Origin: Platanthera guangdongensis
Taxonomy: Eukaryota > Streptophyta > Magnoliopsida > Asparagales > Orchidaceae
Assembly: GCA_039583875.1 (NCBI GenBank)
Contig: CM077153.1
Location: 67,588,482-67,652,481, forward strand
DNA length: 64,000 nucleotides
Direction of reading: 5' to 3'
A program made the translations under genes and the position numbers. Shown piece after piece: positions 44,860 through 55,800 of the stretch; the first letter of the stretch is position 1; the number at the start of each line of letters is the position of its first letter. The notes under the pieces were generated by a model that was not told where the DNA came from, ran no database searches, and saw only the letters and a program-made list of their open reading frames with translations.

Positions 44860-45558
44860 ATGGACAAGGCAAAGGATTTCGCCAAGCTTCCCCTGTGTAA
44901 CAAGAACAACTTTCCCATGTGGAAAGAAAGGATCAAATTTTTTATGAAATCTGTGGATCCAAGGATCTTCATGATAGTTGAAGAAGGTCCTTATGTCCCT
45001 ATGACTGTCTCCACTATAGATCCTACCAAGAAAATTCCAAAGAAGCTGATGGATTTGGACAAGTACGAGATTGCACTTGTCTCACTAGACAAGAAAGCTA
45101 AAAACATTATAGCAAGTGCAGTTGATGACTCAATGCTGCAAAACTTAATCCACTGCCAATCTGCAAAGGAGATGTGGCAGCCCCTGGTTACCTTGATGGA
45201 AGGAACAGAAGAAGTGAGGGATGATCGGAGATCCCTCCTCAATCAGAAGTATGAAGCCTTCCGACAGGGAAGCAAAGAAACCATTGCTGACACATTTGAG
45301 AACTTTTTCAAGATAGTGAATGGCCTAAGGGTCTATGACAGAGTATTCACTAATGGAGAACTGAATGACAAGTTCCTGAGATCCCTGACCAAAGAATGGG
45401 ACAACAAGGTCTGTGCTATATGGGAGTTTGGGAAGCTGGCTGAGACAGACCCACAAAATCTTTCGGGAAGCTTATGTCATATGAGCTTCAACTCAACACC
45501 AGGAAAGCTGAAGAAGAGAAGAGTAGGTCTGCTCTCAAAGAAAAGTCTGTTGCTCTAA
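44860..45558 (+). pseudogene. Element E gag, N-terminal part
   Basis: Begins MDKAKDFAKLPLCNKNNFPM and has the copia gag core (MWKERIKFFMKSVDPRI, SAKEMWQPLVTLMEG, RRSLLNQKYEAFRQG). It resembles D gag closely. A one-base loss in a T run near 45461 shifts the frame, and residues after about 200 are spurious; the true frame continues at 45474. Confidence 0.92.
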
Positions 45559-46820
45559 AAGCAGACACCTCCAGAAAGACAAAGGCTGCCTCCCAGGCTC
45601 CAGCTCCAGATATTAGTGAAGAAGAAGAAACTTTTAAGCCTAGTACCTCAGGCTCTGAGCTATCAGAAGGAGAGTTCTCACTGCTCTCACGTCAGTTCAA
45701 TAAATTCTTGAACAAGAAAAAGCAATGGAAAGGCAAGAATGCCTCTTATAGAAGATCACGGCACGATGGTGATCGGCAAAGAAAAGGCTCAAGTAGCCAT
45801 GACAGGTATTCCTCCAAACAGAACAAATATGTTTCGACAGACATCATTTGCTATTGTTGTAATAAGCCAGGTCACGTGATCGCCGACTGCCCTCATAAGA
45901 AGAAGGAGGGTGGTAGAAGAGAAGAAAAGAAATCCTCACACAATAAGAAGAGGAAAGAGAAGAGCCTCATAGCCAAAAAGAGCAAGACTCTTAGTGACTC
46001 CGACTCATCTAAGTCAAGTGAAGAAGAAGAAGCTTATTTTGGGCTAATGGCTCAAACATATGATGATCAAGAGCCCCAGTTCACTGGGAAGGTAAACTCT
46101 CATACCCCTCTTTCAGATTCTGAATTCTCAGCAAAGGCCAAGGGAGCTGGACTAGGCCATGAAGAAGCTCCTAGTAAATCCTCTAGGAGAAACAAGAATC
46201 AACAGAAGAATAAGGCCGCCAAAAAGGCCTTAGCCAAAGAGAAAGGGAAAGCCCCTCAAGATCAAACTACATTCAAGAAAGTCATTTTTCCATCAAATGA
46301 GTTTGATTTTGACTCATCCTACGGGCACTTTGCTAGGCCTACCTATGTAGAGCCAAAGTCCCGCTATCAAGGATGGGCTCGACCTCGAGACTTTGGCGAA
46401 AGTATCTTTAAGGCTCCTTATGAAGAAGTTATTCTTCAGATCTATGACCCTTTCAATCTTGGGCATAACTTCAAGAAGGCACCAAAGACGAAGCCTGTTG
46501 TAGAAAAGCCTATAAAGGAGAAGAAGCCATGTGATTGCCATCATCATGAGGCATCTTCCTCCAAGAATGCTGCCCCTACTAGACCACAATTCCAAAAGGT
46601 CAAGCAGGAGATCCTGAGGCAAAGGTACAACAGATTTGACTGTTGGTGCTGTGGCAAGGTTGGTCAATTCGCCATAGATTGCTGGTTCAATTCCAGAAAT
46701 GCTGCAGCCCCTCATGTCAGCAATATGAGAAAGACCGCTCATAATGCTAACAATCGTAGGGGGAGCACTCTAACCCGAGACCAAGGACCCAAACGTGTTT
46801 GGGTTCCTAAGGTAAACTGA
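45474..46820 (+). pseudogene. Element E gag, C-terminal part
   Basis: In the shifted frame it continues with Lys/Ser-rich sequence, a first zinc knuckle CYCCNKPGHVIADC, a long charged region, and a second knuckle CWCCGKVGQFAIDC in which the zinc-binding His is Gln; D has His (CWCCGKIGHFAIDC). Ends KRVWVPKVN at TGA 46818-46820, six bases before the pol frame and in the same frame. Confidence 0.9.
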
Positions 46821-46826
46821 TTATGA

Positions 46827-47242
46827 TTGCAGGTATGTCCAAAGGCCCACAAAACGCCGATCTGGTATTTGGACAGCGGATGCTCTCGGCATATGACCGG
46901 GACTAGAAGCCTCATTCAAAACTTTACTCCAGTCGTGAACGGACCGAAGGTCATCTTTGGAGGTTCACACCGTGGAATTACTAGAGGCTATAGTATGATT
47001 ACTAACGACAATGTATCCTTCTCGGATGTGGCTTATGTCGAAGGATTGGAATACAATCTCATCAGCATAAGCCAACTTTGCGATAAATGATACATAGTTG
47101 AATTCCATGCTGATAAGTACCTGATAAAATCCGTTGACAATATGGAAACGATTCTATCCGGCACTCGAAGCAGGAATATTTTCTGTTTAAATTTCATCTG
47201 TATAGATTCCTCTACACCAGTGTGTCTTTTAGCAAAAGATAG
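46827..47242 (+). pseudogene. Element E protease, cut by element D
   Basis: It has the protease block PIWYLDSGCSRHMTGT and the GLEYNLISISQLCDK block. A TGA follows at 47088-47090; reading goes on with IVEFHADKYLIKSV and CLLAKDS into TSD GATAG (47238-47242). The integrase resumes at 59853. Confidence 0.88.
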
Positions 47243-47485
47243 TGAAAGAAATAGTGCCTAATCACCTAGGGGGGTGAATAGGTGAACTTTATCTTTTTAA
47301 TTTTCAGGCAGAAATACTGAATAGTAAATGCAATTCTACAATTATCACAACACAACAACCATACAATCAAATATACACAGAGTGCACACAGGATTTATAG
47401 TGGTTCCCCAAGGTCTGGGTACATCCACTTTCCCCCTTCGCCTATCTAGTAGTGTACTAGATTCGGCCTAACTTCTCCACTTCTT

Positions 47486-47742
47486 CTCAGATCCTCAGAT
47501 CTTACAACTCAGAACCCCAAACAGGTTCCTACAACTCAGAGTGACCCCACTCCTACAACTCAGGCACAAAGCCCTACCACTCAGTCTTCCACAAGACCTA
47601 CACTCAGAGAACAAAGTCTCCTACAGCTCAGGCACAAGGCCCTACCTTAGTCTTCAGCAAGACCTACACTCAGAGCACACAGTATCCTACACTCAGCCTT
47701 TATAAAATAGGCTTACAGCTCAGATCCCTTAGGATCCTATAG
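47486..47742 (-). ncRNA. Array of about eleven hairpin modules in the element D LTR
   Basis: On the plus strand the frame is CTCAG-hairpin-CTACA, the complement of the E frame. Stems include GAACC/GGTTC, GAGTG/CACTC, GTCTT/AAGAC (twice), GAGA/TCTC, GCCT/AGGC and GATCC/GGATC, with some weak 3-bp stems (GGC/GCC). A second copy lies at 58202-58458. It is part of the transcribed leader. Confidence 0.8.
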
Positions 47743-48103
47743 AAAATAAAGTTTACAAAGTAAATAACCACAACTCTGAAAGAGAGAGATGAGTTGACTG
47801 GCTTCTTGATGAGTTCTTGGAAGAACTAGGCAGAGATCAACCACCCTTGGCTTTCTTCAAAGCTTCTTGAATTAGAACACAGTAGGGTTGAATCTCCTGA
47901 AGATGATCTTTAATCAACTTCTGTCTTGTGAATCAGATCTCAATCTGAATCTTACTTATCAGCCTGGTTCAACAGCTGGTCTTCTTAGAAGGAGCTCTCT
48001 CTCTCCAACTTCTTAGATCTTCTCTTGAAGGTCTTCTTCTTTGTTGTGTTGTTTTTCAATTCATTGATTGATTACTTCATCATTTCTATCGAAGGAGAAA
48101 GGT

Positions 48104-48114
48104 CTTTAAATAAG
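48104..48114 (-). promoter_or_regulatory. Element D TATA-like box (3' LTR copy)
   Basis: TTATTTAAAGACC on the minus strand, about 130 bases downstream of the array; the partner LTR has it at 58820-58830. Confidence 0.6.
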
Positions 48115-48244
48115 CTTTCTCCATGGTCACCGGCTGATCCGGTTTCTAACAACTTTCTGATGGCTCTGACAGTTGCAGTTGACCGGTTGAAATGGCAGCT
48201 GTCAAGTCATCCAGTCACTTCTTGAAATCTCTGTCACTGTCTGA

Positions 48245-48990
48245 AAGTGTCGAGACAGATAGTCTTTATGTGTCAACACAAATAGACTAAGTGTCGACAC
48301 AAGTGAACTAAGTGTCGACACTAGCCTTGTTGGTGTCGACACAACTCCTTGTGTTGTTGTAACAGCTTCTCGACACTGCTTCTTCAGAATGTGTCGACAC
48401 TGATTCTGTGTGTCGACACAAGCCTTCTGTTGAATGTGTCGACACTGGTTGAATGTGTCGACACAAATACTTCTTCTTCAATATTTAGTTGATTTATGTT
48501 GTGTGTCGACACAACTCCTTTGTGTCGACACATCTTCTTGTGTTGAAACTTGCTGAGTGTCGACACATCTCCTTTGTGTCGACACATGCCTTCATATGTT
48601 GAAACTTTGCTGAGTGTCGACACATCTCCTTTGTGTCGACACATGCCTTCATGTGTTGAAACTTTGCTGAGTGTCGACACATCTCCTTTGTGTCGACACA
48701 TGTACTTTAACTTTGTTGAAGTTTGCTGAGTGTCAACACAGCCTCCTGGTGTCGACACTTTTGATGTCGACAAAGTTTCTCTGGGTGTCGACACTGCCTC
48801 TAAGTGTCGACACAGATAGTGTTGACAATTCTTCACATTGTGTTGACATAGCTTGTATGTGTCGACACTTTTATTCTGGTGTCGACTCTGCCTTACTGGT
48901 GTCGACACAATTACTCCAAGTGTCGACACAACTTCTCTAGGTGTCGACACAAGACTTCATAAGTGTCGACACTTTTCTTCTAGGTGTCGA
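48245..48990. repeat. GTGTCGACAC motif array in the element D 3' LTR
   Basis: About 35 copies of GTGTCGACAC or one-base variants are spaced 15-40 bases apart. Some spacers are themselves duplicated, for example CATCTCCTTTGTGTCGACACATG repeated near 48564-48690. The spacing is irregular, unlike a satellite. Confidence 0.95.
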
Positions 48991-49138
48991 CACATGGACT
49001 TAGAAACTTTTATGCTTTCCCTGCAATTACTTAACCTGCACACATAAACTCAAAGCACATTAAATACACTTTGATGTATATCATTGAGTAGGGTGAGGCT
49101 TCTTCAAATCAGGTACATATGTTCCAATATACCCAACA

Positions 49139-49149
49139 ATCTCCCCATA
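49139..49149 (-). other. Element D polypurine tract
   Basis: The minus strand reads ATATGGGGAGAT against the LTR. Confidence 0.82.
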
Positions 49150-49410
49150 TTTGGAGAAGTCATAACCCTTAGTCAATAATATACACCATACATAACAAAT
49201 ACTCAATATGATGTATAACAATATTAAATGTCAGGGTTACTACTAAACATGTATAAACAAAACATGTATAATCAATTATCACATAATAACAATGTAATAG
49301 ATTGAATCATGAAACATTGTTTTTACAAATTCCAACATTTTCATTAATCAAAAGTTTACATAGAGTTTAATGCAAATGATTACAAATTGTAAACTTAAGA
49401 AAATTCTATC

Positions 49411-52131
49411 CTATGACTGCTCTGGCTCCTTGATAACAATGCCCTTTCCAGATTGAATCTTTGCTTGGACTGGAGCATCATTGTCATCAGCAGGCTTCTT
49501 CCCTTTAAGATCTTTATTTTTCTGTTCTTCAGCTCTTATCTTCTGTCTCTCAAAATAGTGATAAGGCTTAGGGAAATACTTGCTAGGCTCCTGTGCATTA
49601 GGAGGTAGCTTCCCTAATTTGGCCTTCCTTCTGTATTGTACAATGGCCTCTTGCCTAGCTTCATGGTTTTTCCATTCCTGGTCAGAATAAAATTTGCCCC
49701 TCTCTAGGAAATTATCCTTTGCAGCCTTCCAAGCAGTTAATATGATATTCCTAGAGGTTTGGCTCCATTGCTCAAAGTCTTGCCTTAATTCAGCCTGCTC
49801 TCTGAACCTTTTCTTAGATAATTGAGCCTCTTGTTCCTTTAGTACTGCCTCTGGCACAGTCTGTACAACTTTCTCAAGAATAACATTCTAATTACCCTCA
49901 GGAGGACTATACATAGACTGTACCTCCTGATGTATCATGTCAAAATCAGCAGGAGGGTAGATCACCTGAGCTACTTCAGCTTGCTCTCCTCCAAAATATG
50001 TAGGATTAATTCCAGACTCTGCCACATTATCATCATCACATAAAGGTGGATATCCTAGGGTAGCTTTGATGCTGTTTGAGATCCATTTTGCATGATTAGA
50101 GCCTGCCTTGACTAAAACCCTCTCCCACTTTATGACTTCTCTTACTACATGATCCATAAGATCATCTTTCTGGAATCTTATTTGAGCATTCAGATAGTTA
50201 ACTCCATCCTTATAAAAAAGTTTTAACCTTTGGAGCTTGTCAGTAATAGCCTTCTGAGAATCTGCAATGGCAGTTTGAACAACATTTAGGCTCTCTTGTA
50301 ATTGCCTATCAAATTCAGCCTTGTAAGCAGTCCTTGCTGTAGTTTGTGCAGAAGCTAGATTCTGCATTTCAGTGACTATCACATTATGGGATTCAGTTAA
50401 ATTGTCATTCATTCTAATCTGGTTTTCCAGAACATATCCTTGTTTCACTGCCAAGTCATCAATCTGTTTCTTTATATTCTCTTGATGAGTAGCCAGATAG
50501 ACCACTGCATTCCCTCCTTTATGAAAGCAGTCAGTCATTTCCTTTTTATGTTGATTCACTTCAAATCTTATGGACTTTATGTCTTGAGCTAAGGACAATT
50601 GTAATTTCTTATGGTGCTCATCCATATAAGTTTCCATAGCTTTTCTTTGCTCATCCAGTTTTATTTGCAAAGCCACCAACAAAGAACTATAATCATTTGT
50701 TGGAGCTTGTTGTGGAGCAACTGTTTGTAAAGCTTTCTTGTAGCTTTGACTCCTTCTCTTGAAAACCTGGAACTTTCTTTTCTTGGCTCTAGCAGCCTCT
50801 TCATCCTCTGAAGCAGAAGTACTGGCAATGTCTACTCTGTCCTTAGGACTAGGAGGTAACTCCTTCTCAGTCCTTGGTAGTTCCTCAGCATGCCTTTGCT
50901 CCTCAGTTTCCTTTACATGCTCCCCCTCAAGATTGACCTTCTCCTCCTCAACAGCTGCTTTTTCTCCCTCAAAGTCAGTCTGTAAAAGATCAGGGAACAA
51001 CTCTTCTAGTGTATACTCCTGTTGAGGATGGACTGGTGAATCTCTGTGCTCAGGAGCATCTAATACCTCTTTATCAGCAACTGATGTGTCCTCCATGACC
51101 ACATCCTGGGGTTGACTATGTATCTGTGTTTGCTCTAGAATTGTTTGGGTAGCCCTTTCACTCTCTAATTGGGTTAGCTCATCCACAAGTAGAGGCTCCC
51201 CCTAGAGTGGATCCAGGTGAATAGGGCTAGCTGATGGTAACTCCCCCTGCCTCTGGGCATCTTCTTGTCTTGCTGGTGACTGTCCAGCATTTCTTCCCTC
51301 TTCATCATCAGAACTAAAAATCACTTGCTTCTCTGAGCTACTTGAGGATTCTTGAGCCACAATGGCTGTCTTCTTCTTCTTCTTCTTCTTCTTCTAAGGT
51401 GTTTCCTTTTCTGGAGTTGGCAGTTCCTTTGTCAAAACTCTATCCCACCTTGATAAAATTCTTACATCCATTCTCTTCATGTGGTTTATCTTTGAACCTG
51501 CAACTTGGTTCATCACTTCAGGAATACTTCCAACTAAGTATAAACTCAGAATCCTACCCAGATTGGGTTTCTTCAGACTCTCTTTTATCTTATCAAACAT
51601 TACTGCTGACCAATCAGTATTAAGTTTGAAGATTATCCTTGTCATCAAATTGAACATGTGAGCTGATATCCTATCATGCCCACCAGGCTTGCTCAGTATC
51701 ACCTTGCCCACTATTTCAGATAAGAACTTGCCATGCATATTCATGCCTTTTCTATTGAAAACTGATCCAATTTTCAGGCTTGAATCTAAACCACACCATT
51801 CCAGTGCCTCCCTTGTCTTTGATGCAGGTATATCTTCCTCTTCTGTAGTTCTAGGGAGATGTAGAATCTTCCTTAAACTTTTCAGGGTAATCTTGACTTT
51901 TGCCCCATGAACTTTGGACTTAATCTTGAGTCCAGATTCATCAAGAGTAGCTGCACTCAAGAATTTAAGGACCTCCTTCTTCCATATCTTGATTGGTTCA
52001 GAAACAAGATATTCTAACCCAGTCTCAGCAACTAGGGTTACCACACCTTGGATTTTTGGTTCCGTGTCATCAAAGGCGTGTCGCACGAGCTCATATCCTT
52101 CATTTATGTTCTCTTCTAGCTTGGGCGCCAT
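49411..52131 (-). pseudogene. Element D ORF3 with three in-frame TAG codons
   Basis: One frame runs from Met 52131 (MAPKLEENINEGYELVRHAF) to 49411, about 900 codons, broken only by TAG at 51394-51396, about 51203 and 49888-49890. Residues 1-245 are the conserved ORF3 domain: FLSEIVGKVILSK, DRISAHMFNLM, DWSAVMFDKIKESLKK, GRILSLYL and ILSRWDRVL. A poly-Lys and acidic/Ser stretch follows, then about 430 residues rich in Glu/Gln with a long helical coiled-coil (HQENIKKQIDDLAVKQ...), and a Lys-rich tail (RAEEQKNKDLKGKKPADD). No enzyme motif or clear signal peptide. Its role is unknown; the layout suggests an element-encoded regulator. Confidence 0.75.
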
Positions 52132-52159
52132 TAGGGTTTGAAGAAATTTTGAATTTTAT

Positions 52160-52610
52160 AGAAGAGAGATGTCGACACACAAGTTTGGTCTCGAAACTAT
52201 GGTGAGCGTGTCGACAAACAATGGTGAAAACCTATTTATACCTTTCTAAAATTGAAGGTGAAAAGGCGCGTCAGAATACTTGAAATGTGTCGACACTGTT
52301 GAAAAGTGTCGACACTTACTTCTAATGTCTCGACAACTATGTGTCGACACAAGTATAGTAGACATAATATATGTGTCGACACTTATATATCTCAGCTCGA
52401 CACCTAGTCGAGACTCTACTAGATTAATTCTGTGTAAATCCTAAGTGTCGACACCACCCTGGAAGTGTCGACACCTACACTGTATGTGTCGACACTAATT
52501 CTCTAAAGTGTCGACACAGACTTTCTAGATGTGTCGACACCATTTCTCTGAAATGTCGATACCACTTCTATGCGTCGACACAGACAACTCTGTGTGTTGA
52601 CACTATTTTA
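52160..52610. repeat. GTGTCGACAC array in the spacer before element D ORF3
   Basis: About 15 copies of GTGTCGACAC or one-base variants lie between the pol stop (52653) and the ORF3 start (52131). Same motif as in the D LTRs, but spacer sequences are unlike those in the LTR, so it is not a simple LTR copy. Confidence 0.92.
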
Positions 52611-52652
52611 CTTAGCCAATTTTGTAAACTATTCTAAGTTTATCATTCCTAA

Positions 52653-53492
52653 TTAAATTTTAAACTTATTGAATTTGGTTTCATCTAAGGGCTTAGTATA
52701 CATATCAGCTAACTGATTATCTGTCTTAACATACTCTAGGGAAATGTCTTCTTTTTCCACATGTTCTCTTAGAAAATGGTATTTAATTTCTATGTCCTTA
52801 GTCCTACTATGGGAGACAGGATTATTTGCAATAGAAATGACACTAGTAGAATCACAAAATAAAGGTGTCCTACTTACTTGAATACCATAATCTTCTAGCT
52901 GATGTTGAATCCATAGAAGTTGAGCACAGCAACTTCCTGCAGCCACATACTCTGACTCAGCTGTGGAGATAGCCACACTGGTCTGCTTCTTGCTACTCCA
53001 TGACACCAGCCTTCCACCTAGAAATTGACAGGTTCCTGTGGTACTCTTCCTATCTTCCTTGCAGCCTGCAAAATCTGCATCGGAATAACCTGTCAGTACA
53101 AAATCTCCATTCCTAGTGTACCAAAGGCCTAGATAAGGTGTGACCTTAAGATATCTCAAAATTCTTTTGACTGCTGTCAAATGAGATTCTTTAGGGCAAG
53201 CTTGGTACCTAGCATAGACACATGTAGCATACATGATATCTGGTCTACTAGCAGTCAAATACAGTAGGGAGCCAACTATACCTCTATACAAAGTTTCATC
53301 TACAGGTTTCCCTACATCATCTTTGCTTAGAGATATGCTTGACCCCATAGGAGTTTTCATGGTAGTGGATGTTTTCATACCATACTTCCTTATCAACTCT
53401 AGGGTGAACTTAGACTGGCATATGGATAATCCATCTTCAGTCTGTCTAACTTGGATACCCAAGAAGAACTTAAGTTCCCCCATACTGCTCAT
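52653..53492 (-). pseudogene. Element D RT end and RNase H
   Basis: It runs MGELKFFLGIQVRQ, ASRPDIMYATCVYARYQ, GYSDADFAGCKEDRKST, AESEYVAAGSCCAQLLW, LFCDSTSVISIANNP, HSRTKDIEIKYHFLRE and [16 protein letters not shown], ending in TAA at 52653-52655. Complete copia RNase H. A TAA near 53500 separates it from the YVDD block. Confidence 0.94.
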
Positions 53493-53998
53493 TTCAAATT
53501 ATCCTTGCATAAGTTTTGCAAACTTTCTGCAAAGACTACTTTCTGTAGACCCAAATATTATGTCATCTACATATATTTGGACTAAGATAATCTTGCCTCT
53601 GGATTCCCTAAGGAATAGAGTCTTGTCTATTTTCCCCTTGAGAATTTGTTCTCAATGAGGAAACTAGACAGGGTTTCATACCAAGCCCTTGGGGCTTGTT
53701 TTAACCCATACAAAGCCTTCCTAAGTCTATAAACATAATCAGGTTTAATAGAGTCAACAAAACCTGATGGCTGCTCTACATAGACTTCTTCCTTCAGATT
53801 TCCATTCAGAAAAGCTGACTTAACATCCATTTGATATACCTTGAACCCTTGATATGTTGCATAGGCAAGGAACATCCTTATTGCTTCCAGTCTTGCTACT
53901 GGAGAAAAGGTTTGATCAAAATCAATACCTTCTTCCTGCCTATATCCTTTTGCAACCAGTCTAGCTTTTTTCTTTATAATAATTCCATTCTCATCCAA
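53493..53998 (-). pseudogene. Element D reverse transcriptase
   Basis: It holds [43 protein letters not shown] and [21 protein letters not shown] deletion near 53640 shifts the frame; the catalytic [11 protein letters not shown] is present in the other frame near 53560. Confidence 0.93.
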
Positions 53999-54639
53999 CT
54001 TGTTTCTAAAGATTCACTTAGTTCCAATAATGTTGTGGTCCTTGGGTTTAGGAACTAGCTCCCAGACCTTGCATCTTTTGAACTGGTTCAGCTCTTCTTG
54101 CATGGCCTCAATCCAATGAGGGTCTAGAATTGCTTCTTCAAATTTCTTTGGCTCTACTTGGGATAGAAAACTGGAGTAAAGAACTAAACTTAGATTCCTG
54201 CTCCTTGTTTGTACCCCTTGTCTGGGATCTCCAATTATTTGATTGGCTGGATGATCCTTTAAGTACCTATTTGCTGGAGGCAGCCTGACTTCAGGCTGTA
54301 CACCTTCAGTTTCTTCATTTAGCTACATCTCTTGGTCTTCTTCAGCATCAGGAGTATCTTGTACTCCCCCTAGACAACAACCACCATCTTCACTTGCTGA
54401 CTAGCAGAAGGATCTTCTGTTAAAGTAAGCTTGTCCATCTTCTTAGTTACACCTGTAGAGCTGCAAACACTTCTTGACAATTCATTGTTAATGAGTCTAG
54501 CTTCATCAAAAACAATATGAACAGATTCTTCTACAACTTGAGTAATCAAGTTGTAGACCCTATAAGCCTTACTATTGTTGCTGTACCCAACAAAGATCCC
54601 CTCTTGGGATTTGGCAGCAAACTTAGTTAGATAAGACAT
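53999..54639 (-). pseudogene. Element D integrase end and integrase-RT linker
   Basis: 54639-54370 carries EGIFVGYSNNSKAYRVYN and an EESVHIVFDEARL block. Then a frame change near 54370 and a TAG lead into [30 protein letters not shown] and EAMQEELNQFKRC, with a TGA near 54016 in place of the Trp codon in the GTKW block. Confidence 0.85.
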
Positions 54640-54657
54640 ACTATTATTAAGGATATA

Positions 54658-55794
54658 TCACTTGCAACCAAAGATCCTGAAATAGGATAGATTTGGTTTT
54701 CTGCCCTTCACAATCTCATAAGGGGTCTTCTTGTGGCTCTTGGTGATAGTAGCCATATTGATCACATGACAAGCAGTGTTTACTACATCAGCCCAGAAAT
54801 ATTCTGGGAGAGATGTGTCACTCAATAGGGTTCTACCAGCCTCTATCAAGGTTCTATTTTTCCTTTCAGCAATACCATTTTGCTGAGGTGTTCTTGGTGA
54901 GGAAAATTCCTGAAAAATTCCAAATTCTTCACACAGTTTTGTCATACTGTCAGACTGAAATTCAGTATCATGGTCACTTCTGATTTTGACCACTGTACTG
55001 TCCAATTCATTCTTAATTTGTTTAACAAAACTATATAAGATACTTGAGGTTTCAGATTTTTGTCTAAGGAAGAACACCCAGGAAAACCTTGAATAGTCAT
55101 CTACAACCACAAATGTGTAGACCTTCCTACCTAGGCTGTGAACTGGCATAGGACCAAAAAGATCCATATGCAAGAGGTATAGACACCTCACAGCATCTTT
55201 GTTCTCAAGGCTATGAAAGGTGGATTTGGTCTGCTTGCCTTTTTGACAAGCTGAGCATATCCCATCCTTTATACAGTTAACCTGAGGACCATTCCACACT
55301 AACTCTTTGCTAAAGAGTTGGCCAATTGTCTTATAGTTATGATGAGCCAGCCTCTTGTGCCATTTAACACAATGTGAGACTTTCTCATCAGCTACAAGAC
55401 AAATAGGAGAAACAATGTTCTCACACATAATGTCTAGACAATAGACATTTCTCTTCCTATATCCTGTCAGAATGATCTTTTCATCAGTTGACCTTTTGAT
55501 ATGACAACCATCCTTGACAAATGAGATGTCATATCCTAAATCACTCAGCTGACTTATGCTAATGAGGTTATGTTTCAAACCCTTTACATAAGCCACTTGA
55601 GTAATTATAATTTGGTTACTCGTAATGTTACCAAAGCCTTTGATGATTCCTTTTTCTGAACCACCAAAGGTAACTTTAGGGCCATCCTTGATTGGTGTAT
55701 AGTCCTTCAGTAACCCTCTAGTTCCAGTCATGTACCTGGAACATCCACTGTCCAAGTACCATATAGGGGCATGGTCACTTGGACTCACTTGCAA
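54658..55794 (-). pseudogene. Element D protease and integrase
   Basis: A 378-residue frame: protease PIWYLDSGCSRYMTGT, GLKHNLISISQLSDLGY, integrase zinc finger (WHKRLAHHN, CSACQKGKQ), catalytic D in [12 protein letters not shown] in KIRSDHDTEFQ and E in PQQNGIAERKNRT, up to TPYEIVKGRKP and FRIFGCK, then TGA. It is in the same frame as gag, with only one TAA (55801-55803) and two codons between. Confidence 0.94.
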
Positions 55795-55800
55795 AACAGA

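Larger units (their letters stand above)
47243..49138 (-). repeat. Element D 3' LTR
   Basis: From high to low coordinates: GTGTCGACAC array, TTATTTAAAG TATA-like box (48104-48114), eleven hairpin modules, terminal hairpin and a G6 run near 47266. ORFs at 48384-48950 and 48671-49047 are array read-through. Confidence 0.95.

Noticed and set aside
46808..46845. Possible intron of about 21 bases at the E gag-pol boundary (AAG|GTAAAC...TTGCAG|GTATG), with similar borders in D and A
   Set aside because: Far below the minimum plant intron size, and D lacks the AG acceptor. In-frame stops are the simpler description.
48384..48950. 188-residue ORF with repeated CRHKGDVSTLSKV units, and counterparts at 59100-59664
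   Set aside because: Translation of the GTGTCGACAC array inside an LTR; upstream of the TATA box and not conserved as protein.
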